Assembly: GCA_024349245.1 (NCBI GenBank)
Contig: JALDNG010000022.1
Span: forward strand, 15,795,501 to 15,859,500
Length of the DNA stretch: 64,000 nucleotides
Origin: Neodontobutis hainanensis
Taxonomy: Eukaryota > Chordata > Actinopteri > Gobiiformes > Odontobutidae
Direction: 5' to 3'
This document shows, one piece after another, positions 25,461-36,535 of the stretch. Made by a program: the position numbers and the translations under genes. Under the pieces are notes generated by a model. The model saw nothing but the letters and a program-made list of their open reading frames with translations, was not told the DNA's origin and ran no database searches. The stretch's first letter is position 1. Each line of letters starts with the position of its first letter.

Positions 25461-27910
25461 GAGGGAATAATAGCAGAAAAATATACATGTTCTCTTCTCC
25501 AAACTGTCGGTGGTGGTTTTTCAAACAATATTGAAATGTCATCGCACGATAAACAGAGATTTGAGTGAAAGCAACAATAAAAACTGGTGTTATTTTTTTC
25601 ATGGAAAAGATTGAAGCAAAGAGCAGAGTCCTGTTCACACCATTACCACACCAGCATTACGGTAATGGTACGGTAACAGTCAGGTTGGTACAGTGGGCTT
25701 TTATGGCTTGTGCTTTGTGAATTAAAAAACACTGTAGGACACAGTTGTTGCATTAAACGCAAACAGAACTTGTGTCACATCAAAGAGTAAGAAAAACAAT
25801 TAGAAACTGATTTTCTTTTACTGTTATTGCCACAAAAGTCTGACCAGTGGCTCCTACAGAAAGTTTAAGACACTCAGTGGTCATGCTGTTTGCCCAAATA
25901 AATGCTACAGTTTATTTTGAAACTTATGGACGATAAGTGTAGGTCGTGATGACACCACATTAACCCTCACATCTTCAGCAAACGTTTTATAGTAATGTTT
26001 AGGTTCTACACAAATACTTAACTAAGTCAAGATAAATGATGGGCCAAACTGGCCTCCATTGTTCTGGGATATGATTAGTTTATGAAGGACAAAAGCAAAT
26101 GTGATGATTCACAGTGAGACACAAACAAAATCATTTTTGTAAGTTTACAAAAACAATGACACATAAAATGTTATTTTTTTTTAAGTCAGCAAACAACTTT
26201 TTTTGTTGCTTTCAATTGGTCTCCATTTAACCAATTTCTCTTTTGGATCAGGGATGACGCTGACTTTATTTACTTAATTGTGCTTTGCCAAACTGAACCA
26301 TACCATAATGTTTGGTTTAAAGAGTTTAAAGACTCTTCTAAACTAAAGTTTGCTCAAACAAATTCATGGCTGTGCAAATGCATTTAAGAATTAAGAAGAT
26401 TTAAGAATAAAATGACATTGTTTTTTTTACAGAGTTGATATAGACTGGCTCTGATCTAAGGGCTTCTCTTTTGTCTCATGCCTCTGTCCTATTCCTCTCC
26501 TTTGCTTCACAAAGACATAAATGTTGTATCATATTCTTCAGACTGATCATCACTGATCATATTCAGCTTCATACTTCAGACTCTTGTTGCACTAAACCAG
26601 GGCTCGATCCTTACGCGTCTCCACAGACATTTATTGAGGGTCAGTTTAATCAAAAATGAACACTTAAAAATTCACAGTTTGAAAATGCAGTTGTGTAAAA
26701 AAAAAAAAAATTCCTAAATTGTCTTGACACCTCTTTTGGAAGTGTTAGACCTTTGATCTGATTGGTCTAAAACTTGATTTAAGTCTCTGTGGAGTCCTGA
26801 TACATTATGGAGAAGCGCAGCTGTTGTTTTTGGACCTTGTAAGCCACCGTACTCCACTTTAAACAAGCCCCTGAGACACACAACAGGAGATGGAAGAGAA
26901 CCACTGGAAAATATTGAAAAAGTCAGTTTTGACCAATGTTGCCCAAGCAGGCTGGACTTTAAGGGCTTAGAAGAGAGCGCAGTAACTCATTTGCTTCAAA
27001 TAAAATCAACCCTATCCTACTGAGCTATTAAACATCTGTACGGCTACTGCAGAGTCGTGTCCAGCTCTGTCCCTGCTGTTAGTTTTCACCTGCTCCTCTA
27101 GACCAGAGTGCATCAGTACCAAGACTTTTAGGGACCAAGACTAGAGTATAATATGATTAAAGACTAACTGGCCAAATTTGTGGAGAAGTTAGTGTTTGGT
27201 GAAGGAAGGGAGACTTTTTTTGATGATACAAGTTTTTATCCAGTTACAAGAAATATGAGGACAAATAAACAGCTATGATCTTAAGTCTCTCACTGAACGT
27301 TCATAGTGTCTCAACCCTTTTAGACCTGAAATACACTGAGATCGTGTTTGATTTGGTTTGTTTGAATGGAGAACAGAAGTCCTAATGAGTCCTGTCCCTG
27401 GTTTATCTTGACCCTGGTCGGTCTCCTGTTGTGCTTTAACGTGGGCCGTCATGTGACTGTCTGTAAAGTAAAGCACTGATGCAATGAGTCTACTCAGATG
27501 GATCTATATCAGACATATTCTCATATTTATCCCTGCTATAACTGCCTATTTTGGTACAAAATGAATAAACGTTTATTGAGATTTATTGAACCCTGTACGA
27601 TTCGCAGAGACCCTTCCTTTTTGTTGTGAATGAATGTGAATAATATAAATACTATATCTGTAAATACACTTCCTTTACTTTGGCTTCGACTCACTGTCTT
27701 TCTTTTTTATTTGATGGTGTATTTGGAATTAGAGACAAAACGCCTTCATCTTAAAAACTGAGTCCATGCTTTTGCTTTAACCTTTTCTTCAAGATGACCT
27801 GGATGACTGAGAACCTCCACAGACACCACAGAGGCTATATACTAAAGGGGCCAGTGACAATCTAATTCCTTATTCCTCCACTTCCAGTAAACGTGAGATC
27901 CATTGAGAAT
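25461..27910. other. dlg1 downstream region, unit A
   Basis: No gene seen. It may include distal dlg1 3' UTR, since AATAAA-like signals occur at about 27563. Repeated as about 37026-39470 in unit B. Confidence 0.6.
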
Positions 27911-29092
27911 TCCATCCATCCATCTTCTACCTCTTATCCGGGCCCGGGTCGCGGGGGCAGCAGTCTAAGCAGAGACGCCCAGACTTCCCACTCCCCAGAC
28001 ACTTCCTCCAGCTCTTCCGGGGGGATAACCGAGGCGTTCCCAGGCCAGCCGAGAGACATAGTCCCTCCAGTGTGTCCTAGGTCTTCCCTGAGGTCTCCTC
28101 CCGGTGGGACATGCTCGTAACACCTCCCTAGGGAGGCGTCCAGGAGGCATCCGAAACAGATGCCTGAGCCACCTCAGCTGGTTCCTTACAATGTGGAGGA
28201 GCAGTGGCTCTAGTTTGAGCTCCATCTGCCAATCTCACGCGCCCTCCTTCCCTCAGTCATGAACAAAACCCCAAGATACTTGAACCACCCTTTTCCGACT
28301 GAGAACCATGGTCTCAGACTTGGAGGTGCTGATCCTCATCCCAGCCGCTTCACACTCGGCTGCAAACCGTCCCAGTGCACACTGGAGGTCCTGGTTTGAT
28401 GGAGCCAACATCATCTACAAAAAGCAGAGACGAGATCCTGTGGTCCCCAAACCAGACTCCCTCCGGCCCCTGGCTGCGCCTAGAAATCCTGTCCATAAAG
28501 ATAATGAACAGGACCGGTGACAAAGGGCAGCCCTGCCGGAGTCCAACATGCACCGGGAACAGATCTGACTTAAGCTCCTGCTCTGGTCGTACAGGGACCG
28601 GACCTCTCTTAGCAAAGGGCCCCGGACCCCATACTCTCAGAGCACCCCCCACAGGGCACCATGAGGGACACAGTCGAATGCCTTCTTCAAGACCAAAAAA
28701 CACATGTGGACTGGTTCCTCAGTGGAAGACGTGACGGTGGGGTTGAGGAGATCCTCGAGGTATTCCTTCCACTGTCCAACAATATTCCCAGTTGAAGTCA
28801 GCAGATTCCCACCTCCACTGTAAACAGTGTTGGCAGGGCAATGCTTCCCCCTCCTGAGGAGCCGGACGGTTTGCCAGAATTTCTTCAAGGTCTTTTCCAT
28901 GGCCTCACCAAACTCCTCCCAGACATGAGTTTTAACCTCCACAACCACTCGGGCTGCAGTCCGCTTGGCCTGCTTGGTACCTATCAGCTGCCTCAGGAGT
29001 CCCACGAGCCAACATGGCTCGGTAGGTCGCCTTCTTCAGCTTGACGACATCCCTTACTTCCGGTGTCCACCACCGGGTTCGGGGGTTGTGTA
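27911..29092 (-). pseudogene. Internally deleted LINE (reverse transcriptase relic), unit A
   Basis: On the - strand the order is a linker with RTRWWTPEVRD, QWKEYLEDLLNP, a deletion, AFDCVPHG (RT motif A region), GLRQGCPLSP (motif B), SLLFVDDVG (motif C, usually FADD), a second deletion, then a C-terminal QLRWLRHLFRMPPGRLP segment and PPRPGPG. The 3' end is a GATGGATGG-type tail at 27911. This matches a very abundant fish non-LTR element, clade not assigned (Rex1/L2-like or similar). Frameshifts and deletions make it inactive. It predates the A/B duplication. Confidence 0.85.
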
Positions 29093-29096
29093 TATT

Positions 29097-29480
29097 AGTG
29101 CTGGGCAAGTTAGTTAACGCGTTAATTAATGAATTAACGGGGACAGTATTATCACACATTAATGCCGGCCAATTAATATTGTGAAAGATGTCGGTCTGAA
29201 GAACATTCTTAGGATCACACCGAATGCCTGCACGTATGAGCTGCCATCATGACGCACCATCTCAAGAAGAATACACGAGGTGTATGAAAAGGAGAAGACT
29301 ACAAAAGCGAGACCGTTACAACGTGCACCAACTATTGTCCTCAACGGAGACTACTGGACATCGCTAGGCAAACATAATTAGCTCGCCTATACAGGGCATT
29401 ATGTTGATGAACAGCGAGAACTGCACTCACATGCTCTGACTGTAATAAAAACACAAGAGAGACATTTATATTGTTTACAT
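29097..29480. mobile_element. Probable MITE/hAT fragment, unit A
   Basis: Starts with GTGCTGGGCAAGTTAGTTAA and contains the palindrome TTAACGCGTTAA. Non-coding terminal repeats of this style mark fish hAT-type MITEs. No matching right terminus was found. Confidence 0.3.
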
Positions 29481-29918
29481 TGTTATAATGTTATGATTGA
29501 GGCTCTGGACATAACTTGTTTTTCTTTAACAAACTAAACAAAATATTAATGATCTGGCAGTTTGCAAATATTTTCAGTTTAATATTTAATTTGAATACAT
29601 TAATGCTTAAGTTGAGATTTACAAGAAATATTTCAACTGCTACTAACTTTTAACTGCTGTAAAAACACCTTATTTGTTTAAAGTGTTTGCAAACCAAATG
29701 TTATTGCACTTTTGTTTATTTAGCACACTAAAAACTCAGACCAAAGACTGTTATTTCAGGACACAACAGCCCCAATGACCTGATTCTGTTAAACGTCCAT
29801 ATTACATTGATTTGGAGACAGGACGGTCCAGTCGCGGTGAAACATTATTTAGTGTGACTCCCTCATGAAGCGACCCAAACACAAGTGTGACAGTATTGTA
29901 TTGATCATGTTCACTTAC

Positions 29919-30083
29919 CTTCACATTGTTTCGAAGAGATCCATTTCCCGGACTGACAGGTTACATTAAAGGTATTTCTTTCACCTGAGCATCTGAATTC
30001 CACTCTTTCACCATTAATATATGTCCCTGTCCCCGTCCCGACCATCTCTGCATTATTGATGACTGGTGTTGTACAATCCAAAT
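29919..30083 (-). pseudogene. Orphan CCP (sushi) exon, unit A
   Basis: A 165-nt exon with intact acceptor and donor, phase 1-1, encoding one CCP module: DLDCTTPVINNAEMV, VEFRCSG, FNVTCQSGKW, KQCE. It lies downstream of the stop of the factor H-related-like gene. Its best relative is CCP8 of the unit C gene (RFQCS, FTVTCQFGRW), and about 60 bases further downstream in gene orientation lies sequence paralogous to the unit C region 49890-50010. No following exon was found, so it is probably a relic. Alternatively it is a skipped-in exon of the gene upstream, with which its phase is compatible. Confidence 0.7.
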
Positions 30084-31005
30084 CTACACAAAGAAGATCA
30101 AGTACAGTTTAGTAACGAGGTTATCCCTTTAACAGCACCAAATTACAACAGCAGTAATATTCTAGTGTTTTATTTTTATATAAAATACAATATATATTTA
30201 TTATGATCACTTATTAGTTATTATTGTGCCACTCTTGCATGATTTCCTAAAGTCTAAAACTTTAGTAAATTTAGAGGAGGTTCATCTCTCATGTAGGCTC
30301 TCTCTAGTCCCTTCTTGCTTCATGTCATACTCGCCACATTTAGAGATATTTCAGTGCATGAACATATCTCTATTTTCAGTCACCAGAACATTTCAATTAG
30401 TTTGAAAACATGATGGTTGATGGTTGATTTTATTGGATAATAAATTAATGGGCAATCGTCACAATGTAAATCTTAAAGAAATGTTCAGCTTGTGTTTGTA
30501 ATGGCAGCATGGCACTGAGTACTTTATATTCTGTTTGAACTCATTACTGCAGAACATTCTTTATCTGTTATTGTTTAATTACCTATTGTTTTAATTGTTT
30601 AAAATGTATTCAGGTGTTTATTTAAGTTTACCCACAATGCACTTTAAATGTATTGAATGAATAATGTAGATTAATCATTGCATTAATCAATACACTGCTC
30701 AAAAGCCTTGCAAAGTAATCCTCTGCAGTGGTTTCTGTGTCGACACTTGAACATACTGCATTTATTCACACATTTGATTTAAAGAAAAAGCACTGATTCC
30801 ACAAATGATTGTGTTTATTCAAAATTATTCATGACATTTTTAGTTGTGTTGTACATGATATTTGTAAATAGTTGTGGACTCCTTTTGGTTTAGAGCTGAT
30901 ACACTTTTTACAAATACAATGTACAATCTATAGAATAACAGATCACTTTAAACATTTACTTAAAAATAATTATCTTTTGAGTTTCTTTGCAGCTGAAGGA
31001 TGGTC
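30084..31005 (-). other. 3' UTR and spacer of the factor H-related-like gene, unit A
   Basis: About 920 AT-rich bases between the terminal CCP exon and the orphan exon. Two AATAAA hexamers on the - strand lie 190-250 bases after the stop. Nothing else seen. Repeated in unit B at about 41641-42562. Confidence 0.6.
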
Positions 31006-34000
31006 TTAGTGGCACGTTGGGAGGAGTATCTCTCCATCTCTACAGTACTGAAGCATTTCCACTCTGCCGTATTGTCTCGTTCCAGGTTTGCAGACAAAAT
31101 TGATGCCAGTGTTGTGGGGTACGTACAGTTTGTTTGACAATTTACGTCTGAATTCAATATTTTGTGGATCCATTAGAGTCGTGTCCACAGTGCAGGGTTC
31201 TGAAGAGAGAGCACACAGGAAGCACTGGTCATTAGTACAAATACTCATTTATAGTAGTTATTTAGTTTGGACAACACAAATACATTGGACCAAACCAGAT
31301 GCATTGTTTGAGTGTTAGAGCACACACGCTTATTTTCACCTGTCTATAGGAGGCTTTTCAAGAAAATAGCACAATATGTGTTTATTTCTGGATGTCCAAT
31401 AAACATGTTCCATTTGAACTGAATAAATGTTTGCTCAGAATTGATTATACTCTATAAATGTCTCTTGTACTTTGTTTTCTAAAAGTGTCAAACACAAAGA
31501 GGAAAGACCACAGCTGACCACAAGAGGCAGCACTCACCTGTTTTTAATTTGTCTTGGGTTTAAAGTGTGGTATGGATTGTCAGTGAGAGTTCACGAGGAT
31601 ATTCTTATTTGTGTGTGACTTACTGAGACATTTGATCTGTCCGGTCCATTCTCCATTCAAGCAGGTTATATACGGGCCTCCCTCCATTATGTGCAGGTTC
31701 TGACACTGGTACTCAACCCTTGCATTGTGGGCAAACTCCATATTAGAGAAGGTCACAGTGTCTCCATTTTCTAAAAGTGGTGCTGGTCCACAGCCCTGAG
31801 AATCTGAGAGAAAAGTAAATAAGATCTACTATGTTTAGTTAAAAAACTGTCTGGTCAAAAAAAATGGGCAGAGTGTTCCCAGTCAAGGCTTCTTGTCTAA
31901 GAATAAATTAATATAAAAAAAAAAAAATACATGGTCCATGAGATAAATCAGTCTTACCTCTACATGTTGGAAAAGGATGGCTCCACTGTCCGTTTTCCAA
32001 ACATGTGACGTTTGCACTGCCCTGAAGCACATGCCCCTCGTATTTGCACCGAAACTGCAAGAACTGTCCTTTTGTCACAACACTGTCTGGTACATTCAAG
32101 ACATCACAGGTGTCTGTAACACAACAGCAACAAACCAGTAGAACTATTTTAATTAAAAGAAACAAATAAAGAAACCTGTTCTCATGTACAGTCCTGCTCA
32201 CCATTATTGGCACCCGTGAAGTTTATGTACATATTGTGGAATATCTACTGAAGGAAATGTATCAAATTAACCAACATATTACTACAGATAGCTTGTGTTT
32301 GACACAAAACGGTAAATGATAAATAACATTTAAAAAGATAAACATTATGAGGAAACAGAGAAAACCATAATGCTTGCCTTGTCAGTGGTATTGACACCCT
32401 TTGCTGCAAATCAGTATGGAAACCCAATTTGGCTCACCTGTTGCAGATCTCAAATGAGGATCACCTGTGATGAATTGCCTCCACCCATGTGACCCGAATT
32501 AGCCAATAAATGAACATTTTGGTTTTATAAAAAGCCACCTGTTATTCCCTCTTCACGTGTGACAATGGTAAAGACAAAGGAGCGGTCTGAGGACACCAGA
32601 AATGCTATTATTTGCAAGCACAAGACCTCCAAAGGGTACAAGGCCATCTCCAAAGACCTTGGCATCCCTGTTTCAACGGTGCGTAATGTTATTAAGAAGT
32701 TTTCCAGGCATGGAACTGTCAAGAAACTCCCTGGACGTGGGGGGAAGAGAAAAATTGATGACAGAAGTCTTCGAAGGTTGGTACAAATGGTGGAAAAAAC
32801 ACCCCGTCAAATATCTAAAGACCTGAAGACCAACCTGGAGCAGTCTGGTGTGACTGTTTCAACAAGCACCATACGCCGCACACTAAACAAAGCGGGGCTT
32901 TATGGGCGGAGGCCAAGGAAGCTAAAGAAAAGGCATAAAAAGGAACGATTGATCTTCGCGAAAGAGAACCTGGACAAACCTCAAGCCTTCTGGGACAATG
33001 TTTTATGGACAGATGAAACAAAAGTGGAGCTTTTTGGTCCTGCACACAAACAGTATGTTTACAGACGGCACAATGAAGAATTTAAGGAAAAGAACACCAT
33101 ACCAACAGTCAAGCACGGTGGAGGATCCATAATGCTTTGGGGCTGCTTTGCTGCATCTGGTACTGGAGGCCTTGACCGTATCAAAGGCATCATGAAATCA
33201 GAAGATTATCAAGCAATTCTAGAGAGAAATGTCTTGCCCAGTGTAAGGAAACTTTGTTTGAGGCGAAGATCATGGGTCCTCCAGCAAGATAAAGACCCAA
33301 CGCACTCCTCCAAAAGCACGCAGGAATGGTTGAAAGGGAAAAAATGTACTGTTTTAAAATGGCCAGCAATGAGCCCTGATCTCAATCCAATTGAAAATCT
33401 TTGGGGGGAGCTGAAAACTGCCATTGGAGAAAGGAACCCTGCAAATGTTCAAGAGCTTGAGCTTATTGCAAAGGAAGTGTGGGAGAAAATGCCACCCGAG
33501 AAGTGCAAGAAGCTTATCGATGGATATAAGAAACGTTTGGAGGCCGTCATCGCTGCCAAAGGGTGTGCAACCAAATATTAAGGAGGGTGCCAATATTAGT
33601 GCACATGCTGGTTTTCTGTGGTCAGACTTGATGATTTTCCAATGTTGCCCCATAAGCTGTCAGAAATGTCTTGAGCTACTTTGTGCTCCCTTTTTGTTTA
33701 AAAGTAATTATAGGATCTTCAAAGCAGTTCAGGAGTTTATTTCCTGATAAATGTGCCTTTCAAGCTCACAAAAGGGTCAATCTCAGATTCAGCTGGGCGA
33801 TTGGGGTAGTGAGGAAACTGGTTCTAAAAATATGTCTCACTTGAAAATGACAAAAAAGAAGGCTATTTTACAGTTTAAATTTATTACACAGGAACTGAAA
33901 AGGTGCAAATTTGCTCTCTTCATACAGGTCCAGCAGCAAATGATTTTCTTATGCAAGCTGGTTCCTAACCCCAGATAAATCCATTAGTGTGTTGCTCTAA

Positions 34001-34103
34001 TTCAGTAAAATATAAAAACGACATTTAACTGTTTCTTACCTGTTTGTGTCAAAGAAAATCCCACATTCTTCCAAAGAACCAGGAGGATTAAAAACAACTT
34101 CAT
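31006..34103 (-). CDS. Complement factor H-related-like protein, three CCP modules (unit A)
   Basis: Four exons on the - strand: 34040-34103 (signal peptide MKLFLILLVLWKNVGFSLTQ), 31958-32113 (CCPa), 31624-31803 (CCPb) and 31006-31199 (CCPc plus TAA). Every intron is phase 1 and the exons sum to 594 nt, 197 aa. CCPa has CDVLN, FRCKYEG, CLENGQW; CCPb has CGPAPLLENGD, YQCQN, MEGGPY, CLNGEW, KCL, like human factor H SCR19; CCPc has PCTV, NFVCKPG, YCRDGE, PTCH, like SCR20. Known factor H SCR19-20 bind C3b/C3d and host glycans. The N-terminal cofactor modules of factor H are absent, as in human CFHR proteins. Likely secreted. Candidate AATAAA signals lie at about 30814-30819 and 30761-30766 on the - strand. 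Intron 1 holds a Tc1. It could instead be called C4BP-like. Confidence 0.85.
32189..33620 (+). mobile_element. Tc1/mariner element, unit A
   Basis: Inserted after a TA in intron 1 of the factor H-related-like gene, opposite in orientation. The left terminus reads CAGTCCTGCTCACCATTATT; the right terminus GGGTGCCAATATTAG near 33588 is only a partial match, so the right end is uncertain. It encodes one full transposase. The copy in unit B sits at the matching site, so the insertion preceded the A/B duplication. Confidence 0.88.
32559..33581 (+). CDS. Tc1-family transposase, uninterrupted
   Basis: A 340-aa uninterrupted frame, the normal Tc1 length. The N-terminal half has paired-like helix-turn-helix DNA binding (SKDLGIPVSTVRNVIKKF, then IRRTLNKAGL). 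The catalytic core keeps D152 (WTDETK), D244 (QQDKDPTHSS) and E279 (NPIENLW), a DD34E spacing, plus the glycine box GGGSIMLWGCF. Tc1 transposases cut and paste elements at TA sites. Family members usually read QQDNDPKHTS at the second motif, so the K and T here may lower activity. Integrity of the frame does not prove mobility, and the right terminal repeat looks degraded. Confidence 0.92.
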   Translation: MTMVKTKERSEDTRNAIICKHKTSKGYKAISKDLGIPVSTVRNVIKKFSRHGTVKKLPGRGGKRKIDDRSLRRLVQMVEKTPRQISKDLKTNLEQSGVTVSTSTIRRTLNKAGLYGRRPRKLKKRHKKERLIFAKENLDKPQAFWDNVLWTDETKVELFGPAHKQYVYRRHNEEFKEKNTIPTVKHGGGSIMLWGCFAASGTGGLDRIKGIMKSEDYQAILERNVLPSVRKLCLRRRSWVLQQDKDPTHSSKSTQEWLKGKKCTVLKWPAMSPDLNPIENLWGELKTAIGERNPANVQELELIAKEVWEKMPPEKCKKLIDGYKKRLEAVIAAKGCATKY

Positions 34104-34982
34104 CGTTGCTTTGTGAGCAGTTTAACTCAAAGACACTTAAAGTGGTTCAGAGGGTGGCATAGTTAATATTTATTCATAATCCGCCAATCAGAATGAGTTA
34201 CCTTCTGTTTTATAAACTTTGACCCTGGTTTCATTGATTGTTGGCTCCCGGGATGCTTTTACGGGATGACTCTGGAGTAATCCACACTTTCAGCTCCTGC
34301 AGTGTTTGTGTTTGAGTTTGTGTTTATTTAAAAAAAACTGGTACATGTCCAAATAAATACAAAAACTGGAAGGACAACCATTTTATTAAGATTCAGGGGA
34401 AACTGTGGCTCATCTGACCATGTCTGATTTACATTCATCAAGTTGGAGTTACTTGTGTTCTTGAAACCATCGTCTACTCTTTTCAATAAAAATGAAAAAA
34501 GAAAAGGACTGAGGAAGGTTTTTAGCCAACTCGTTTATAGGAAATCATTTACTCTTTTGAAGATTAATTTTATATAATTTATGATATTTGGCCAAACTGA
34601 TTAGGAATTGTAAGGATTAGGGGTTGTTACCTATAAAATCAGATCTTCTGCACAAAGTGAAACCCTGTTCCAACGATGGAGATTGAATACTATTTGTACA
34701 TATTGAGGCACTGGGAGTTAAAAACAAAAGCTGAATCCAAACAATACATTTAGAATAAAATACAAATTTCTCTCAAATGAAAAACAAGTACCTCCACTGT
34801 TTTGAACACTTTCTCTGAGTCCAGTGCTACAAGGAGACAAAATAATATTAAGAAGTCGTCTAGAATTGAAAAAAGAGTATTTATGTGAAACACTTCTGAT
34901 GCGTGTGACCACTACAAGAATAGAAACTGAGAGTAAATAACAATTATTTTTTAAATGCACTCATATTTATCTATTTTCTTAC
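34104..34982. other. 5' flank of the factor H-related-like gene, unit A
   Basis: About 880 bases without a gene. The proximal 110 bases carry the possible promoter motifs. The part near 34905-34980 is paralogous to the intron between CCP7 and CCP6 of the unit C gene. Confidence 0.5.
34184..34216 (-). promoter_or_regulatory. Possible promoter elements of the unit A factor H-related-like gene
   Basis: A TTTATAAA motif (34209-34216) lies about 105 bases before the ATG, and an ATTGG (34184-34188) lies between it and the ATG. The order TATA then CCAAT is unusual, so either may be chance. Identical in unit B. Confidence 0.25.
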
Positions 34983-35075
34983 TTTAGCATTCTGGTGGAA
35001 AGTCCCAGAGTCCCGTGTCTTGACAGACAATTTGAGCGGATCTTAGCTCTGTGCTCTTTCAGAACAAAATGCAAA
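34983..35075 (-). pseudogene. Relic CCP exon upstream of the signal-peptide exon, unit A
   Basis: The - strand sequence is paralogous to the 3' half of the CCP6 exon of the unit C gene (CQDTGLWDF then PPEC) and keeps the GTAAG donor. A TAA replaces the residue after the last cysteine and the 5' half is missing. It lies 5' of the signal-peptide exon and marks a deleted upstream CCP gene. Confidence 0.75.
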
Positions 35076-35929
35076 CACTGTTGTGTGTTGTTGAACCAGC
35101 AACAGGACTAGGTCTAGGCCCAAATATCAAATTTCCAAAGAGCTAAATCTCTGTGTTTTCTCAGTAATCCAGGTCCTCTTGAAGAAAAGGTTCCATCTCT
35201 TATTTTTTTCAATTTCAATTCTGAGATCAACTGATACAAGAGCTGAGCTTTATCTCTAGAAGGAGGGGTTTCCCCTGAAACTAACTCTGATTGGACCAGG
35301 CTGTTCTGGTCTCATAGTCGTTAGCTCTGAAAGGACTGTGACTCCTGATGTGAGAGTCGTTACTGTTACTGTGACACTGTTACATTTAGGAGTTGTTGTT
35401 CTAAAGTCAAACTGTTTTGATTTATGTTTGAGAACACTGTTATGAACAGCTGGTGGCCGGTGATAATGAAGGCCTCCTCCTTTGTTCAGAGAGGGCACTA
35501 AGTTTTATCTGTTTAGTATCCAGCCAATCAGTTATTTACTCTTGGCCTTGGTTTTACTGATTTCGTTACCTGGAATAACTTCTGTACGTAGGTTCTGGCA
35601 ACATTATATCGTTTTGGTTTAAAAGACACAGGACCATTGTTTCTTTTTACTCTGAGAAGCGATCCTTTACAAAGTTTATTTGAAAAACATTTTTACAAAC
35701 ACATTTTACACAAACACAACATTACACAACATTCCAGGACAAAGTTCACAGCCACAAACAGCGCAATGTGGTCTTTGCTTCCCCTGCAGTGAAGATTGGA
35801 GAACCCTTAAGTAGAGGATATATCAACACTGAAAGGCCAATCCAAATGGATAACAAAAATAAAAATGATAAAAATCCAATCATACTCAAGTTGCAGTAGT
35901 GGAGACAAAAACACGACAACCCAGACCTT
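35076..35929. other. Patchwork non-coding segment, unit A
   Basis: 35160-35500 is paralogous to 53640-53960, an intron of the unit C gene. 35520-35690 is paralogous to 55570-55780, upstream of the unit C signal-peptide exon. The two are about 1.6 kb apart in C and adjacent here, which shows a deletion or rearrangement. No exon seen. Confidence 0.65.
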
Positions 35930-36246
35930 CTGTACCACGTTACTAATCAACGGGGTACAAAGAGCACCGCTTCCAGCTTCTCGATGACAGATCGTAAAAC
36001 TAGCTCCAGTTAGTAACACGTCTACCGTTATGTTTTGCTAAACTTTGTGAATACTTACCTCTTTTTCTTGTCCGCCTCAGATCCGCCGAGTCCAGCCTCA
36101 GTCCCGCTCCCGTCCAGCCTCCGTATTCTCCTGGTTGCTCTCTCCATCCACGAAGAACATCCTGTCTTTAAGTCACCTTTTCAATAAAGCTGCTTTGAGA
36201 TGGTTTACCTGGTGTCTGCGTTTGGGTTCTTCTTCTGATCATTACA
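35930..36246 (+). mobile_element. Possible solo LTR, unit A
   Basis: A GC-richer block ends with TTTTCAATAAAGCTGCTTTG and GTCTGCGTTTGGGTTC, text typical of the R-U5 end of fish LTR elements. No target duplication was found. On the - strand a donor GTAAGTATT lies near 36057, so an upstream untranslated exon of the factor H-related-like gene is an alternative reading. Confidence 0.3.
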
Positions 36247-36535
36247 TTAACAGCTTCTGTCAGTCTAGTCTGACCCCTGGCATTTTAAGAATCTTAACTC
36301 TTAAAGTAGATCTCCAGGGTTCAATAATAGAGTGCACAGCCTGGCTGAAGAAAAGCAAGTACAAAAATTTTTTTATTCATCTCTATATTCAGAGAGTTCT
36401 CAGGACAGAAACTTCCCTGAAATATCAATTTTCCAACCAGGGCAGCTGACGGGGAGAGGGGCAACCAGTACAGTTGTTCCGGGCTTTAAGGTCTGGGGAC
36501 CCAAAACTAAGCCCTCCTATGCTTTAGTAATATAG

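Larger units (their letters stand above)
24973..36535. repeat. Segmental duplication unit A
   Basis: This 11.56-kb block is repeated almost base for base at 36536-48091. Its left edge lies inside the dlg1 3' UTR (ACTTCTATCAACACTCAGC). Its right edge is GCTTTAGTAATATAGAC, whose diverged counterpart at 61421-61440 continues into unique sequence. Contents: 3' UTR copy, LINE, orphan CCP exon, factor H-related-like gene, Tc1, relic CCP exon and an LTR-like GC block. A is the original left copy because only here is the left edge contiguous with dlg1. Confidence 0.95.

Noticed and set aside
28308..29044. + strand frames over the LINE
   Set aside because: Antisense to the reverse transcriptase relic on the - strand.
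32815..33653. - strand frames over the Tc1 element
   Set aside because: Shadows of the + strand transposase.
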